The notes: generated by a model from the sequence alone, not told the origin. DNA of 64,000 nt from Anaerolineae bacterium (GCA_013178295.1 JABLWW010000012.1:62001-126000), one strand, 5' to 3'. Shown: positions 1 through 10,068, numbered from the stretch's first letter. Translations and numbers: made by a program.

Positions 1-90
1 AGCGAGGAGGAAGTTAACGCCATTCTGGATGCGATGTTCCCCGATGGCTGGGATTTGAGCAAGTTTATTAAGGACGACGAAGACGGATGA
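1..90 (+). CDS. C-terminal end of an unknown protein (partial)
   Basis: Frame 1 is open from the window edge to a TGA at 88-90 and gives 29 residues ending in an acidic tail (KDDEDG). The 5' part lies outside the window. Tail composition alone does not identify the family. It is convergent with the SDR gene that ends at 180. Confidence 0.5.
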   Translation, partial: SEEEVNAILDAMFPDGWDLSKFIKDDEDG

Positions 91-179
91 CGCCCGCGTT
101 AGGGGAGAGGGGTGTCAGCATGTATCCGCAGATGGCGCAGAGAAACGCTGTGCTATCTACGGCATTTGGGATGTTTCGT

Positions 180-902
180 CTAGGGCGGCGGCGAACCCGG
201 TACCGGCAGCGCCGCGCCGGTGATATCGCGCGCGGCTGGGGAAGCCAGAAAGAGGATCACCTCCGCCAGCGATTCGGGCTGCACCCAGCGCGTAAAGTCG
301 GCATCCGGCATTGCCTGACGGTTCTGCGGGGTGTCAATGGTGCCCGGCAGGATGCAGTTGACGTTGATCCCGCTGCCTTTGAGTTCAGCCGCCATGCTCT
401 CGGTCAGGCGGATGACGGCGCTTTTGGCGGCGCTGTAGGCGGCGGCGTTTTTGCTGCCCGCCAGCGCCGCGCCGGAGCTGATGTTGATGATCCTGCCAAA
501 CTTTTGGCGCAGCATGACCGGAATGACCGCCTGACAGGCGACGATCAGCGTGCGGGCGTTGAGGTTCATCATCGTGTCCCACTGTTCCAGCGGCATTTCG
601 TGCAGCGGCTTGCCAGCCGCATAGCCGCCCACCGTGTTGATAAGCACATCCACGCGTCCAAAATGCGCCAGAATGCGCTCCAGAGCGGCTTGCATCTGCG
701 GCGGGTCGCCCACGTCCACCCCGCCCAGCAGCAGATGCACCCCGTTGTGCACCCACTGCGGGAAGAGCGCTTCCAGCCGCCCCAAACTGTGCTCCACCAG
801 CGCCAGACGCGCTCCAGCGGCGGCAAACACCCGCGCGCTTGCCTGCCCCAGATTGCCGCCTGCCCCGGTGATCAGCGTAATGAGTTGCTCTGCACGATCC
901 AT
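180..902 (-). CDS. SDR-family NAD(P)-dependent oxidoreductase
   Basis: 240 aa, the usual size of a classical short-chain dehydrogenase. A Rossmann TGAGGNLG glycine motif lies near residue 12, an NISSG serine motif mid-protein, and the catalytic YSAAK (Tyr-x-x-x-Lys) follows. Substrate cannot be predicted from sequence. The gene starts 11 nt after the diguanylate cyclase gene on the same strand, with a GGAGAC ribosome site before ATG 902, so it is probably the last gene of the Wsp-like operon, an unusual partner. It could equally be an independent gene picked up by read-through. Confidence 0.85.
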   Translation of the reverse strand: MDRAEQLITLITGAGGNLGQASARVFAAAGARLALVEHSLGRLEALFPQWVHNGVHLLLGGVDVGDPPQMQAALERILAHFGRVDVLINTVGGYAAGKPLHEMPLEQWDTMMNLNARTLIVACQAVIPVMLRQKFGRIINISSGAALAGSKNAAAYSAAKSAVIRLTESMAAELKGSGINVNCILPGTIDTPQNRQAMPDADFTRWVQPESLAEVILFLASPAARDITGAALPVPGSPPP

Positions 903-913
903 CTGTGTGTCTC

Positions 914-1864
914 CTATCCGCTATCCGCTTTGTGCCACACCCGTACGCAGTTTTTGCCCTCCGCTTTGGCGCGCAGCAGCGCCTGGTCAGCAAGCTCCAC
1001 CAGCCGTTCGGCGCTGTGCACGTGGTCGTTAGGCAGGGCTGCCACGCCAAAACTGAGGGTGATGTTGAGCCTGCCCACAGCGCTCTCCCACATTGTGCTG
1101 GCAATCAGCTCGCGCAGCCGCTCTGCCATAATTCCGCCCTCTTCCAGCCCGGTCAGCGGCAGGAGGATGACAAACTCCTCACCGCCGTAGCGGGCAAGGA
1201 TATCACCCTGCCGCAGGTTGTCCTGCATCAGCTGCACAACGCTTTTCAGCACCCAGTCGCCGGTGGCGTGGCCGTGACGGTTGTTGAACTGGCGGAAGTC
1301 GTCTATATCGCAGAAAATGCAAGCCAGCGGCGTGTGGTGGCGCTTTGCCAGCGAAAACTCGCGCTCCAGCGCCTCCGCCAGATAGTGGCGGTTATACGCC
1401 CCGGTTAGATGGTCGGTGAGGGCAATACGTCGCAGTGCCTGGTAGGAGTGGTGCTCGTCGGCAAGGCGCGCCAGCAGGTCGTCAATCATCTCTTTCACCC
1501 GCAGCAGCGCGGCGACGCGCGCCGTCAGCTCGCGCGGGTCAAAGGGTTTGACCAGATAGTCATTGGCGCCCGCCGAAAGACCGTCCACCGTGTCCTCCAC
1601 GCTGGTGCGCCGCTCGGTGAACATCAGCACTGGCAGATAGAGGGGATGGCTGCGGCGCAGTTCACTGCATACCTCAAACCCGTCCATATCAGGCAGCACC
1701 ACATCCAGCAGCACCAGGTCGGGCGGCTGCTGGGATGCCATTTCTATCCCCTGCTGCCCGGTCTCTGCCTGCGAGACGCGGTAGCCATGCTCCTCCAGCA
1801 GGTGGGCGGTGTATTTGCGCTGGGTGGCGCTGTCTTCAATAACCAGAATGTGCTTTTGTTCCAT
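914..1864 (-). CDS. REC-GGDEF diguanylate cyclase, WspR-like
   Basis: 316 aa starting at ATG 1864. An N-terminal receiver domain (about 5-120) has phospho-acceptor Asp54 and Lys106. A GGDEF domain (about 145-310) has an intact active site GGEEF at 227-231 and the inhibitory RxxD site (Arg218-Asp221) five residues before it. The domain order and last place after cheB match WspR, the c-di-GMP-producing output of the Wsp pathway, where phosphorylation of the receiver activates synthesis from two GTP. The start was chosen because an upstream in-frame extension would overlap cheB and has no receiver homology. The gap to cheB is 19 nt. Confidence 0.9.
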   Translation of the reverse strand: MEQKHILVIEDSATQRKYTAHLLEEHGYRVSQAETGQQGIEMASQQPPDLVLLDVVLPDMDGFEVCSELRRSHPLYLPVLMFTERRTSVEDTVDGLSAGANDYLVKPFDPRELTARVAALLRVKEMIDDLLARLADEHHSYQALRRIALTDHLTGAYNRHYLAEALEREFSLAKRHHTPLACIFCDIDDFRQFNNRHGHATGDWVLKSVVQLMQDNLRQGDILARYGGEEFVILLPLTGLEEGGIMAERLRELIASTMWESAVGRLNITLSFGVAALPNDHVHSAERLVELADQALLRAKAEGKNCVRVWHKADSG

Positions 1865-1883
1865 ATTGCCTTGTCCATAATAA

Positions 1884-2927
1884 TTATAATGCTGTCTCTC
1901 TGCCGCGGACCAGCATGTTGAGACGGGCGGCGATCTGATCCAGCGGCAGCGATTCCAGTGCAGCGCCCAGATCGGCGGCGGCTTTGGGCATGCCGTACAC
2001 CACGCTGCTGGCTTCATCCTGGGCGATGGTATATGCTCCCGCCTGACGCATGGCAAGCAGCCCGGCGGCGCCGTCCTCGCCCATGCCGGTCAGCAGCACC
2101 CCCAGCGCGCTTTCTTTCAGATGGTGCGCGGCCGACTCGAAGAGCGCATTGACGCACGGGCGCAGACCCCTTTGCGGCGGGGCGGTGCTCAGCCACAGCA
2201 GACCAGAGGCTTTGACCGTCAGATGATAGTCATCGGGAGCCAGGTACAGCCTGCCGGGTTGGGGGATTTCATCCTGCCCCGCCACCTGACAGCGGATGGG
2301 GGTTGTCTCGCTCAGCCACTGTGCCAGCCCGGAGACGAAGCCGCGCGCAATGTGCTGTACGGCGGCGATCGGCACAGGAAAATCGGGCGGCAGGGCGCTG
2401 AGCAGCTGCTGCAGGGCGGGCGGTCCGCCGGTGGAAGCCCCCACCACCACCAGACGGATGGGTTTTTTTGGCTGCCGCAGCGGCTGGGAGGGTGATGGGG
2501 AGGGTCGGTGTGCCGCCAGCGTGCGGCGCACCACCTTGACGCCTGCCATGAGTTTGACCTGGGCGATCAACTGGCGGGCGCGGATATCCTCCTGCGGCAG
2601 ACCGCGCGGTTTGGGCAGGGCGGTCAGCGCCCCCAGTTCCAGCGCCCGGAAGGTTACCCCGCTCAGCTGACCGGTGTCCATCGCCGTCAGCACCACAATC
2701 GGGCAGGGCGTCTCGCTCATAATGTGGCGGATGGCTTCAAACCCGCCCATGCCGGGCATGTTGATATCCATGGTGATCAGGTCGGGTTTGATCAGTTTTG
2801 CCTGTTCGCGGGCGGCTTCGCCGCTGCCCGCCTCGCCGATCACGGTGATGTCGGGGTCGCTTTGCAAAACGGCGCGGATCAGCAGACGCTGGGTGGGGGA
2901 GTCGTCAACAATCAGCACACGCAGCAT
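1884..2927 (-). CDS. cheB: CheB-type protein-glutamate methylesterase, WspF-like
   Basis: 347 aa. A receiver domain (Asp54 in MDINMP) is joined by a proline/serine linker (about 140-155) to a CheB esterase domain. The catalytic triad is visible: Ser165 in GASTGG, His192 in QHIARG and Asp285 in GMGEDG. In chemosensory pathways CheB removes methyl groups from receptor glutamates after phosphorylation by CheA, giving negative feedback; in Wsp, loss of WspF locks the pathway on. It lies 3 nt downstream of the CheA-REC gene. Confidence 0.93.
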   Translation of the reverse strand: MLRVLIVDDSPTQRLLIRAVLQSDPDITVIGEAGSGEAAREQAKLIKPDLITMDINMPGMGGFEAIRHIMSETPCPIVVLTAMDTGQLSGVTFRALELGALTALPKPRGLPQEDIRARQLIAQVKLMAGVKVVRRTLAAHRPSPSPSQPLRQPKKPIRLVVVGASTGGPPALQQLLSALPPDFPVPIAAVQHIARGFVSGLAQWLSETTPIRCQVAGQDEIPQPGRLYLAPDDYHLTVKASGLLWLSTAPPQRGLRPCVNALFESAAHHLKESALGVLLTGMGEDGAAGLLAMRQAGAYTIAQDEASSVVYGMPKAAADLGAALESLPLDQIAARLNMLVRGRETAL

Positions 2928-2930
2928 GGA

Positions 2931-5186
2931 TCACCGTATCAGTTGGGCAATCATTTCCAGCAGTTCGCGCTGGTCAAAAGAGGTTTTGACGATATAGGCA
3001 TCCGCTCCGGCTTGCAGCCCGCGCAGACGGTCGCTTTGCGAATCGAGCGAGGTAACCAGCACCAGCGGGATGTGGGCGGTGCGGGCGGCGCTTTTGACCG
3101 CTTCGGCAAGGGCAAACCCGTCCATCACGGGCATGTTGATATCCGAGACGATCAGGTCGGGGAGGGGTGCATCCGGCTGACGCAGCAGTTCCCATGCCTG
3201 ACTGCCATCCGAGACGGCGGTAACGGCGTACCCGGCGTTTTCGAGGATGAGCTTTTCCAGTGTGCGGGTGGTGATCGAATCGTCCACCACCAGAATACTG
3301 CGCTGACGTTGGGCGGCGGAAGGCTGGGCAGGCAGAGCGGGTGGGGGCGCCCCTTCCAGCGAGCGCATCAGCCCCGGCGGGTCGAGGACGATCACCACCT
3401 GTCCGCTGCCGAGGATGGCGGCGCCTGCCACGTTGCGCACACTGCGCAGCGGCGGTTTGAGGTGTTTGACTACCACCTCGTGCGTGGCAAGGAATTCCTC
3501 CACCCGCAGGGCGGCAAGTTTTTCAACCACGCCAAAGTGGACAATCGCAAGCCGATCATCGCTTGCGGGGGAGGCAGGCAGCCCAAGAGTCTGCGCCAGA
3601 TCGTAGAGCGGCAGCAGCCGCCCGTGCGCCGCAACCGCTGGTTTGCCGTCCACGCTGCCCACCTGGTCGCGGCGGATGCGCTGGATGCGGGCGACATTTG
3701 CCGCCGGGATGGCAAGCGTCTCGCCTGCGGCGCGCACCAGCAGCACCTGGCGCGAGACGTAGGACAGCGGCAGGGTCATGCGGAAGGTAACCCCCGCCCC
3801 GGGGTGGTTTTCCACCTCCAGCAGGGCGCCCAGCTGTTCGAGCGTGCGGTGCACCACGTCCAGCCCCACCCCGCGCCCGGCGATGCCGCTGACCTGTGCC
3901 GCGGTGGAAAGCCCCGAGCGGAAGATGAGCGCCAGCGTCTGGCTTTCGTCCAGCGTTTCTGCCTCTTTTGGCGTGATCATGCGCTGTGCGACTGCCTGAC
4001 GGCGCACCGCTTCCAAGTCAATCCCGCGCCCGTCGTCGCTGAGCGTGATCATCAGATGGCTGCCGCGCGGTTCCGCCCGCAGGCAGATGCGCCCACACGG
4101 CGGTTTGCCCAGCGCGGCGCGCTCCTGCGGCGGTTCGATGCCGTGCCCGAGGGCATTGCGCACCAGATGGGTAAGCGGGTCTTTGAGTTGTTCGAGCACG
4201 CGGCGGTCAACTTCTGTCTCGCTGCCTTCTATCTCCAGGGCGGCCTGCTTGCCGCTTTGGCGCCCCAGGTCGCGCACCAGGCGCGGGAAGATATCGAACA
4301 GACCGGCGATGGGCTGCATGCGGGCGCGGCGGATGTCGTTTTCAAAGCTGTCGGTGATCAGATTGAGCTGGGCGCGGTCGCTGCTCAACTGTTTGTGCAG
4401 GGCGTTGAGATCGCTTTCCAGTTTTTTGAGCGTCTGTTCGTGGTCTTTGAGGTAATTCAGCAGTGCCGGCAGCCCGCTCTGACCGGCTTCGACACGGCGC
4501 GCCAGGTCATGATAGTGCGGGCGCACGGCGCGCCAGGCTTTTTGTCTGCGCTGCACCTGCTGCCGGAGGGTGTGGGTGCGCTGCAGGGTTTCATCCAGAC
4601 GCATGCGCGCCCCCAACAGTTCGCCCAGCCCGTCCATGAGCGCATCCAGCCGCGTCACGGCAACGCGGATGGTCTCCTCGGCGGGGGTGGCGGGTTTGTG
4701 GGTTGAGACGGTGGCTGGTTCGGCGGGCGGTGCGGGGGTTGGCTCGGCGGGCGGTGCGGGGGCTGGCTCGGCGGGCGGCGCAGGGGCTGGCTCGGCGGGG
4801 TGCAGCAGGGCTTCCAGACGCTCCAGCAGAGGCTGTGCTTCCGGCGGCGTCTCGTTTTCGGCGGCGCGCCGCAGGATATCCACCATACCAAACAGGGTGT
4901 CAAAGTGCGCCGCTTCCAGCGGCGGGTTGTGTTTGCGCAGAAAATCCAGGGCGTCTTCCAGACGGTGGGCAAGCGCCGCCAGATGCTCGAGCTGCACCGA
5001 ACCGGCGGCGCCCTTCAGGCTGTGGGCGGCGCGGAAGAGGGCTTGCAGCTGCTCCTGACGCGCCTCGCCCTGCAGACCACCTTCCAGCGCCAGCAGCCCG
5101 GCGTTGAGCGCGGCAAGATGCTCTTCCATCTCAGCGCGGAAGGTCTGCATCAGTTCAGCCCAAAAGGCGTTCTGCGGGTTAGCCAT
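2931..5186 (-). CDS. cheA: Hybrid chemosensory histidine kinase CheA-REC, WspE-like
   Basis: 751 aa from ATG 5186, which overlaps the receptor stop by 8 bp. An HPt domain has phospho-acceptor His55 (AAHSLKG). A proline-rich EPAPAPPA repeat linker follows (about 130-165), then dimerisation and HATPase domains with G1 DDGRGID and G2 GRGVGLD, a CheW-like domain, and a C-terminal receiver (from about 625, Asp in SDINMP). The N-box reads RNALGHG, with Gly where E. coli CheA has Asp, as some non-flagellar CheA proteins vary here. A CheA with a fused receiver is typical of WspE. It should phosphorylate both CheB and the REC-GGDEF protein encoded downstream. Confidence 0.93.
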   Translation of the reverse strand: MANPQNAFWAELMQTFRAEMEEHLAALNAGLLALEGGLQGEARQEQLQALFRAAHSLKGAAGSVQLEHLAALAHRLEDALDFLRKHNPPLEAAHFDTLFGMVDILRRAAENETPPEAQPLLERLEALLHPAEPAPAPPAEPAPAPPAEPTPAPPAEPATVSTHKPATPAEETIRVAVTRLDALMDGLGELLGARMRLDETLQRTHTLRQQVQRRQKAWRAVRPHYHDLARRVEAGQSGLPALLNYLKDHEQTLKKLESDLNALHKQLSSDRAQLNLITDSFENDIRRARMQPIAGLFDIFPRLVRDLGRQSGKQAALEIEGSETEVDRRVLEQLKDPLTHLVRNALGHGIEPPQERAALGKPPCGRICLRAEPRGSHLMITLSDDGRGIDLEAVRRQAVAQRMITPKEAETLDESQTLALIFRSGLSTAAQVSGIAGRGVGLDVVHRTLEQLGALLEVENHPGAGVTFRMTLPLSYVSRQVLLVRAAGETLAIPAANVARIQRIRRDQVGSVDGKPAVAAHGRLLPLYDLAQTLGLPASPASDDRLAIVHFGVVEKLAALRVEEFLATHEVVVKHLKPPLRSVRNVAGAAILGSGQVVIVLDPPGLMRSLEGAPPPALPAQPSAAQRQRSILVVDDSITTRTLEKLILENAGYAVTAVSDGSQAWELLRQPDAPLPDLIVSDINMPVMDGFALAEAVKSAARTAHIPLVLVTSLDSQSDRLRGLQAGADAYIVKTSFDQRELLEMIAQLIR

Positions 5187-7305
5187 CCTGCTCCACGCGG
5201 TAACGGCGTACCATCTCTGCCAGCGACTGGCTGAGCTGGTCGAGGTTATGGATTGCCTGTTCCACCTGACGCATCCCGGCTTGGGTTTGGGCGGCGCTGA
5301 GGTTGATGTTTTCCATGGCGGCGGTGATCTGATCCATCCCAGCCAGCTGCTGGCGGGTGCTGGCGGCGATCTGCTGAGCCAGGTTGGCGGTCTGCTCGGC
5401 GTGGGTGTAGATGGACTGAATTGACTGGCGGGTGTTTTGGGCAAGGGCGGCGCTTTCTTCGGCGCGGCGTGTGCCCTGCTCGGTGACCATCACGGCGGTG
5501 TTGGCGCCTTTTTGAATCTCAGCCAGGATGCTGCTGATTTGGGCGGTTGCCTGACGCGATTGCTCTGCCAGACTGCGCACTTCGCCTGCCACGACGGCAA
5601 ACCCGCGCCCGGCTTCTCCGGCGCGGGCGGCTTCCATGGCGGCATTGAGCGCCAGCAGGTTGGACTGGTCGGCGATATCGTTGACGGCGTTGATGATCTC
5701 GCCGATCTGCTGTGTCTGCTCGCTGAGGGCGAGGATCGTCTCGGCGATGATGCGCACCTGGTCTTTCAGCCCGAGCATGCCCTGGGCGGCGGCTTCGATG
5801 GTCTGCGTTCCCTCCTGCGCCAGTTTGAGCGAACTGGCGGACATTTCAGCCACCTGCTGGGTGCGCTCGGCAGCCTGGGCAGCTGTCTGACGTACCTCTT
5901 CGATGGTGGCGGTGGTTTCTGCCACGGCGGCGGCTTGTTCGGAGGAGGTCGCCGCCTGCTCGCTGACAGTGGCGGAAATCTCGGCGGTAGCAGCTGCCAG
6001 GTCGCTGGCGGCGCTGCGCATGCGGCGGGTGTTGTCGCGCAGCCGCTCGATCATCTCGCCAAAAGCGCTGCCGAGGATATCGCCCGGCGAGCGCGGGGCA
6101 ATGGCGGCTGTCAGGTCTCCGGCGGTCACGCGGCGGGCGGTCTCGGTCAGCGGCTGGAGGTACTCATCCAACATGCGCGCAAAGGCGCGGCGGATGGCGC
6201 CGACCTCGTCGCGGCGCATCTCGATGCTGCTGTGCTCGCGTTCCTCTTCCAGACGGACAAAATCGCCCTCGGCAGCCAGCTCGGCGGCGCGGGTCAGCGC
6301 TTCCAGCGGGCGGGTGATGCCGCGCGTCATCCTGGCGGCGATGAACGACTCCGCCAGCAGGGCAGCCAGGCTGATGCCTATCATGAGCAGGATGGTGGTG
6401 CGCACCATGCGTCTGGTACGCGCGGCCGAGGCTTCGAAATCGGCATTGACGCTCTGGTAGATGGCGGTGGCGCTCTGCCGCGCCTGCGGGCCGGAAACGT
6501 TGATGCTCTTTTCGATCAGCTCGTTTTGGCGTTCATAGCCCACCTGCAGGTCTTTGAAGCGCCCGCGGTAAGTTTTGACGGCGGTGTCAATTTCCATCGC
6601 CAGTTGTTTGCCTTCGCCCTGGTCGAGGACGGGGTCGCGGGTTTTGTTCATCTGCTCGAGTGCGGTGCGCGCCTGGTCGTAGTATTCATCGAACCGCGCG
6701 GCGTACTGCGGGTCGCCAGCGCGCAGATACTGGAAGGTGGCGGTGAACATGAGATGGATGGCGTCCGAGGCTTCGGCTTCGTGGTAGAGGGTGGCGATTT
6801 TGCCGTCCTTTTGCAGCAAACGGCGCAGGGTGCTGAGCTTCTCATTCAGCAGTGCGGCTTGCGGCTCGAGCTGCTGATGGACGGACTGGCCGCGCAGTTC
6901 CATCAGACGGACGATTTCCTCAAACGACTGCGTGTAGTCTTTGAAGCTTTTCTGCACGTCTGCCAGCAGGGCGCGGCGCTGTGGGTTGGTGATCTGCACA
7001 TCCGCCTGGCGGCTGAGGTTCTCAAAATCTGCTGCGCTCTGGCGGTGCGCAGCGAGGTCATCCGGGCTGTTCCACATCAGATAGCGGACGGCGGCAAGGC
7101 GCGCCTGGTAGATGGTTCTGACCATCTCCTGCGCCAGGTCCTGGTCGGCAGCCAGGTCGGTAGTCAGACGCTGGAATTCGGTGTTGATGCGCGTCAGTTG
7201 CGCCCCGGCAACGATGGCGAGGAGCAGCATCAGCCCGATGCCGATGGAAAAGAGCAGTGAGACTTTTGTGCCGATTTTCAGGTTATCAAAGCCTTTCATA
7301 TACAT
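5179..7305 (-). CDS. Methyl-accepting chemoreceptor, WspA-like
   Basis: About 708 aa. A first membrane helix (about 12-33) precedes a long helical periplasmic/extracellular sensor, then a second membrane helix near residue 305, a HAMP domain and a second HAMP-like segment. The methyl-accepting signalling hairpin contains the conserved tip [23 protein letters not shown]. Three in-frame starts are possible (GTG 7311, ATG 7305, ATG 7299); a GAGG ribosome site sits 5 nt before ATG 7305, which is preferred. The C terminus lacks a CheR-binding pentapeptide. It lies between a cheW and the cheA gene, so it is likely the dedicated receptor of this array. Confidence 0.9.
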   Translation of the reverse strand: MYMKGFDNLKIGTKVSLLFSIGIGLMLLLAIVAGAQLTRINTEFQRLTTDLAADQDLAQEMVRTIYQARLAAVRYLMWNSPDDLAAHRQSAADFENLSRQADVQITNPQRRALLADVQKSFKDYTQSFEEIVRLMELRGQSVHQQLEPQAALLNEKLSTLRRLLQKDGKIATLYHEAEASDAIHLMFTATFQYLRAGDPQYAARFDEYYDQARTALEQMNKTRDPVLDQGEGKQLAMEIDTAVKTYRGRFKDLQVGYERQNELIEKSINVSGPQARQSATAIYQSVNADFEASAARTRRMVRTTILLMIGISLAALLAESFIAARMTRGITRPLEALTRAAELAAEGDFVRLEEEREHSSIEMRRDEVGAIRRAFARMLDEYLQPLTETARRVTAGDLTAAIAPRSPGDILGSAFGEMIERLRDNTRRMRSAASDLAAATAEISATVSEQAATSSEQAAAVAETTATIEEVRQTAAQAAERTQQVAEMSASSLKLAQEGTQTIEAAAQGMLGLKDQVRIIAETILALSEQTQQIGEIINAVNDIADQSNLLALNAAMEAARAGEAGRGFAVVAGEVRSLAEQSRQATAQISSILAEIQKGANTAVMVTEQGTRRAEESAALAQNTRQSIQSIYTHAEQTANLAQQIAASTRQQLAGMDQITAAMENINLSAAQTQAGMRQVEQAIHNLDQLSQSLAEMVRRYRVEQDG

Positions 7306-7325
7306 ATACACCTCGTATCAAAGCG

Positions 7326-7907
7326 CTATGGCGAGCCGTAGCTGCGGCTCTGGTCTTGATCATCGTCCACCACCAGGCGCGGGTCTGCCAGCAGTTGTTC
7401 CAGGTCGAGGAGGATGAGCATGTCTTGGGTCACGCCGCGCAGATATGGGCGGGCGGGGGCAGCTGGTGGCGGCTGCAGGGTGTGCGGGTCAATGGTGAGC
7501 AGGCGGGGGGTGTCATCACTGAGCAGCGCCAGTTCCATTTCCTCGCCGCCGCGCACCAGCAAAACGTGGGCGGAAGGGGTGGGGGGATGGGCGGGCAGCC
7601 CGTGAAACGCTGCCAGGTGAAAGATGGAGATGATGCGCCCGCGCAGGTTGAGGATGCCGGTGATAAAGGGCGGGACAGCGGGAACGCGGCACCAGTGGTG
7701 GGCGCACAGCGGCTGGGTTTCCTGTGCCAGGTGGGCAGGAACGGCGTAGTGTTCTGCGCCGAGGCGGAAGGCAACCACCTCCAGCCCCTGCGGGGCGGTT
7801 GCATCGGGCATGAGGGGGGCAGCCAGCAGACGGGCGCGCTCTTCGAGGATGCGCTGGTTTTGCTCGGCGGCGCGCTGTGCAGCGGAAGGGGTGCGGCGCG
7901 CGGTCAT
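7326..7907 (-). CDS. cheW: CheW-like coupling protein, WspD-like
   Basis: 193 aa with an N-terminal helical extension rich in Arg/Ala/Glu (about 1-35), then a single CheW domain with the characteristic ITGILNLRGRIISIFHL segment near residue 105. It should link the receptor to CheA. The start codon overlaps the cheR stop in an ATGA arrangement. It is one of two CheW genes in the operon, as in Wsp (WspB and WspD). Confidence 0.88.
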   Translation of the reverse strand: MTARRTPSAAQRAAEQNQRILEERARLLAAPLMPDATAPQGLEVVAFRLGAEHYAVPAHLAQETQPLCAHHWCRVPAVPPFITGILNLRGRIISIFHLAAFHGLPAHPPTPSAHVLLVRGGEEMELALLSDDTPRLLTIDPHTLQPPPAAPARPYLRGVTQDMLILLDLEQLLADPRLVVDDDQDQSRSYGSP

Positions 7908-9454
7908 TGGCTGCCTCCCATACGCAGTACATCGGCGGCGGTGAGATGGTCAGCGCCGGGTAAGGGGGTTTCGGGGGGCAGGCTGCGCGCCAGACGCAGA
8001 GCGGCGGCGCGGGCGCGCTGGGCTTCCTGCGGGCTGCCGTGTGCCTGGTAGATGCCTGCCAGCGCCAGGTGCGCCAGGATGAACTGCGGGTCGAGATAGA
8101 GGGCTTTTTTGTAGCAGGCAAGCGCCTGTGTCAGGTCGCCGCGCTCCTGATGCACCAGCCCGAGCAGATAGTGCGCCTGACTGTGGAGGGGGTCAAGCGT
8201 CAGGATGCGTTGGGCGCAGCGGGCGGCTTCGTCCAGCCTGCCAGCGTTGGCTGCCAGGCGCGCCAGCGCCAGCAGGGCGGGGAGGTGGTCGGGGTTGTGC
8301 TGCAAAGATTGTTCAAAGAGTTGTGCGGCTTCGTGCGGGCGGTGCTGGGCAAGCAGCGCCGCGGCGCGGGCGTACAGGTCTTCGGCGGGCGGTGCGGGCG
8401 GGGGTGCGGGCGGGGCGGGGGTTGGGGGCGCGGGCTGTGCGGCGGGCGGCGGTGTGGGGGTGGGTGTGGGTGTGATGACGGTTTGCGGTGCGGCAGGCTG
8501 CATGGCGGGCGCGGGCGCGGGCGGGGGTTGGGGAGCGGGCGACAGCATGGGCGGGGAGAGGGGTGCGGTCTGCGGCGGTGCGGGCGCGGGGGTGTCAGTT
8601 TTGTGGTATGCCATTGCCTTTTCGAACCACACCGGCTGCAGTGGATGGTAGAGCGGGTCGTTGGCTTCACCGGCAGCAACCATCAGCCAGCCTTCGGGCG
8701 CCAGACAGCGCTGGAGGCGGCGGGCAATGCTGACGATGACCTCTTCGGGCAGGTAAATCATCACGTTGCGGCACAGGATGAGGTCAAGCCCCTCGGTTTG
8801 GGTGGCTGTGGAGGGGTAGTCGTCCTCCGCCAGGTTGAGGTAGGCAAAGCGCACCAGACGGCGCAGGTCGGGGCGCAGTTCCCACTCGTGGGCGCGGCGT
8901 TCAAAATAGGCACTGCGCAGGCTCTCGTCCATTTGACGGAAAGACCAGGCACGGTAGCGTGCCTGCTGGGCGCGCTGGAGGGCGCGGCGGTTGATATCGG
9001 TTGCCAGCAGGTGAATGTACCAGCGCTCCAGGTCGGGGAGCAGCTGGTGGAGCAGGATGGCAAGGGTATAGGGTTCCTCGCCGGTCGAGCAGGCGGCGCA
9101 CCACAGCCGCAGGGTGTGGCTTTGCCAGCGGCGGGCGATGAGCGCCGGGAGGATGTGCTCACGCAGGGCGTTCATTTGCTCGGCGTCGCGGAAGAAGTAC
9201 GTCTCGCAGATGGTGATCTCTTCGATGAGGTCTTCCCAGATGGGGGAAGAGGTGGGGGAGGCGTTGAGCAGGTCGTAGTATGCCTGCGGGTTGGGGGCTG
9301 CGGCGCGGCGGGCGCACTCGGTCAGGCTGCGCTGCAGATGTTTGCGGCGGCGTCCGCCTGCGGCGATGCCGGTGCGGGCGGCGATCAGCGCCTCAAAGCG
9401 GGCGGTCTCCTCCGTAAGCGTGCCGGGGGAGGGCGGCTGCGCGGGAAGGGGCAT
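7904..9454 (-). CDS. cheR: CheR methyltransferase with C-terminal TPR domain, WspC-like
   Basis: 516 aa. The CheR catalytic part (about 10-280) includes the conserved ITICETYFFRD segment, the SAM-binding ACSTGEEPYT motif and a LILCRNVMIYL strand. A proline-rich linker (about 290-355) is encoded by low-complexity DNA at 8380-8600. At least three TPR repeats follow (about 358-490, for example GRLDEAARCAQRILTLDP). CheR methylates receptor glutamates using SAM; a TPR tail is found in WspC and FrzF and may dock the enzyme to receptors lacking a pentapeptide tether, which fits the receptor encoded here. It overlaps the upstream cheW by 1 nt. Confidence 0.93.
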   Translation of the reverse strand: MPLPAQPPSPGTLTEETARFEALIAARTGIAAGGRRRKHLQRSLTECARRAAAPNPQAYYDLLNASPTSSPIWEDLIEEITICETYFFRDAEQMNALREHILPALIARRWQSHTLRLWCAACSTGEEPYTLAILLHQLLPDLERWYIHLLATDINRRALQRAQQARYRAWSFRQMDESLRSAYFERRAHEWELRPDLRRLVRFAYLNLAEDDYPSTATQTEGLDLILCRNVMIYLPEEVIVSIARRLQRCLAPEGWLMVAAGEANDPLYHPLQPVWFEKAMAYHKTDTPAPAPPQTAPLSPPMLSPAPQPPPAPAPAMQPAAPQTVITPTPTPTPPPAAQPAPPTPAPPAPPPAPPAEDLYARAAALLAQHRPHEAAQLFEQSLQHNPDHLPALLALARLAANAGRLDEAARCAQRILTLDPLHSQAHYLLGLVHQERGDLTQALACYKKALYLDPQFILAHLALAGIYQAHGSPQEAQRARAAALRLARSLPPETPLPGADHLTAADVLRMGGSQ

Positions 9455-9942
9455 CAGCCCTCCTCCTGTTGGCTGACGGGCAGCAGACGGGCGGCATCCA
9501 GCGCCAGCACCAGGCTGTGCCCGCGCCGAAAACTGCCCAGCAGCGGGCGGGAAGCGGTCAGCGCGGTGGGAGGCGGCTGTATTTCATGCCGGGCGGGGGC
9601 GGTTACCTCCAGCACGGCGTCCACCCACAGGAGAAAACGCCCTATGCCTGTTTCCACCACCAGCAGGCGGTCATCGGGGTGCGGCGGGCGGGTGGCAAGC
9701 CCAAAACGGGCGCGCAGATCGAGGACGGGCAGCGCCTCGCCGCCCAGATTGAGCAGTCCGGCGCTCCACGGCGGGGCATCGGGCAGGCTGGTGAGAGCCG
9801 CCATGCGCACGGCGCGGCGCACGTTTTCCAGCGGCAGGGCATAGAGCTGCCGCTCAAGGCGGAAAACGACAAAATATCCCTCTCCCGACATAGACGGGGT
9901 GAGGCGGGCTTCCACGGTGGCAGAGGGCGGTCGTTTGGACAT
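9454..9942 (-). CDS. cheW: CheW-like coupling protein, WspB-like
   Basis: 162 aa from ATG 9942 (TTG 9948 is possible two codons earlier). One CheW domain spans nearly the whole protein, with the typical SAGLLNLGGEALPVLDL strand region near residue 65. It is the first gene of the chemosensory operon. No strong ribosome site is visible; a TACACT hexamer at 9964-9969 on this strand could be the -10 box of the operon promoter. Confidence 0.87.
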   Translation of the reverse strand: MSKRPPSATVEARLTPSMSGEGYFVVFRLERQLYALPLENVRRAVRMAALTSLPDAPPWSAGLLNLGGEALPVLDLRARFGLATRPPHPDDRLLVVETGIGRFLLWVDAVLEVTAPARHEIQPPPTALTASRPLLGSFRRGHSLVLALDAARLLPVSQQEEG

Positions 9943-10017
9943 TATCAATGCCAGTTACAGGAAGTGTACCATTTTTCAATGGAGGGGGCAAATTTTTTGA
10001 GGCAAGCGCGGCAATCT

Positions 10018-10037
10018 TTCCCGCGGCGCGGCGGGAA
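10018..10037. terminator. GC-rich stem-loop between mgsA and the chemosensory operon
   Basis: Arms of 7 bp (TTCCCGC and GCGGGAA) around a 6-nt loop. The stem lies about 30 nt past the mgsA stop on the minus strand. There is no clear T tract, so a classic intrinsic terminator is only possible. Confidence 0.35.
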
Positions 10038-10068
10038 GGGGCGGTTTGTCCTGTGGATGCGCCCGCGG

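Noticed and set aside
4690-5107. Long plus-strand reading frames opposite CheA
   Set aside because: They mirror the GC-rich minus-strand gene and give no recognisable protein; the same holds for other long antisense frames, e.g. at 2508-4706 and 5437-7260.
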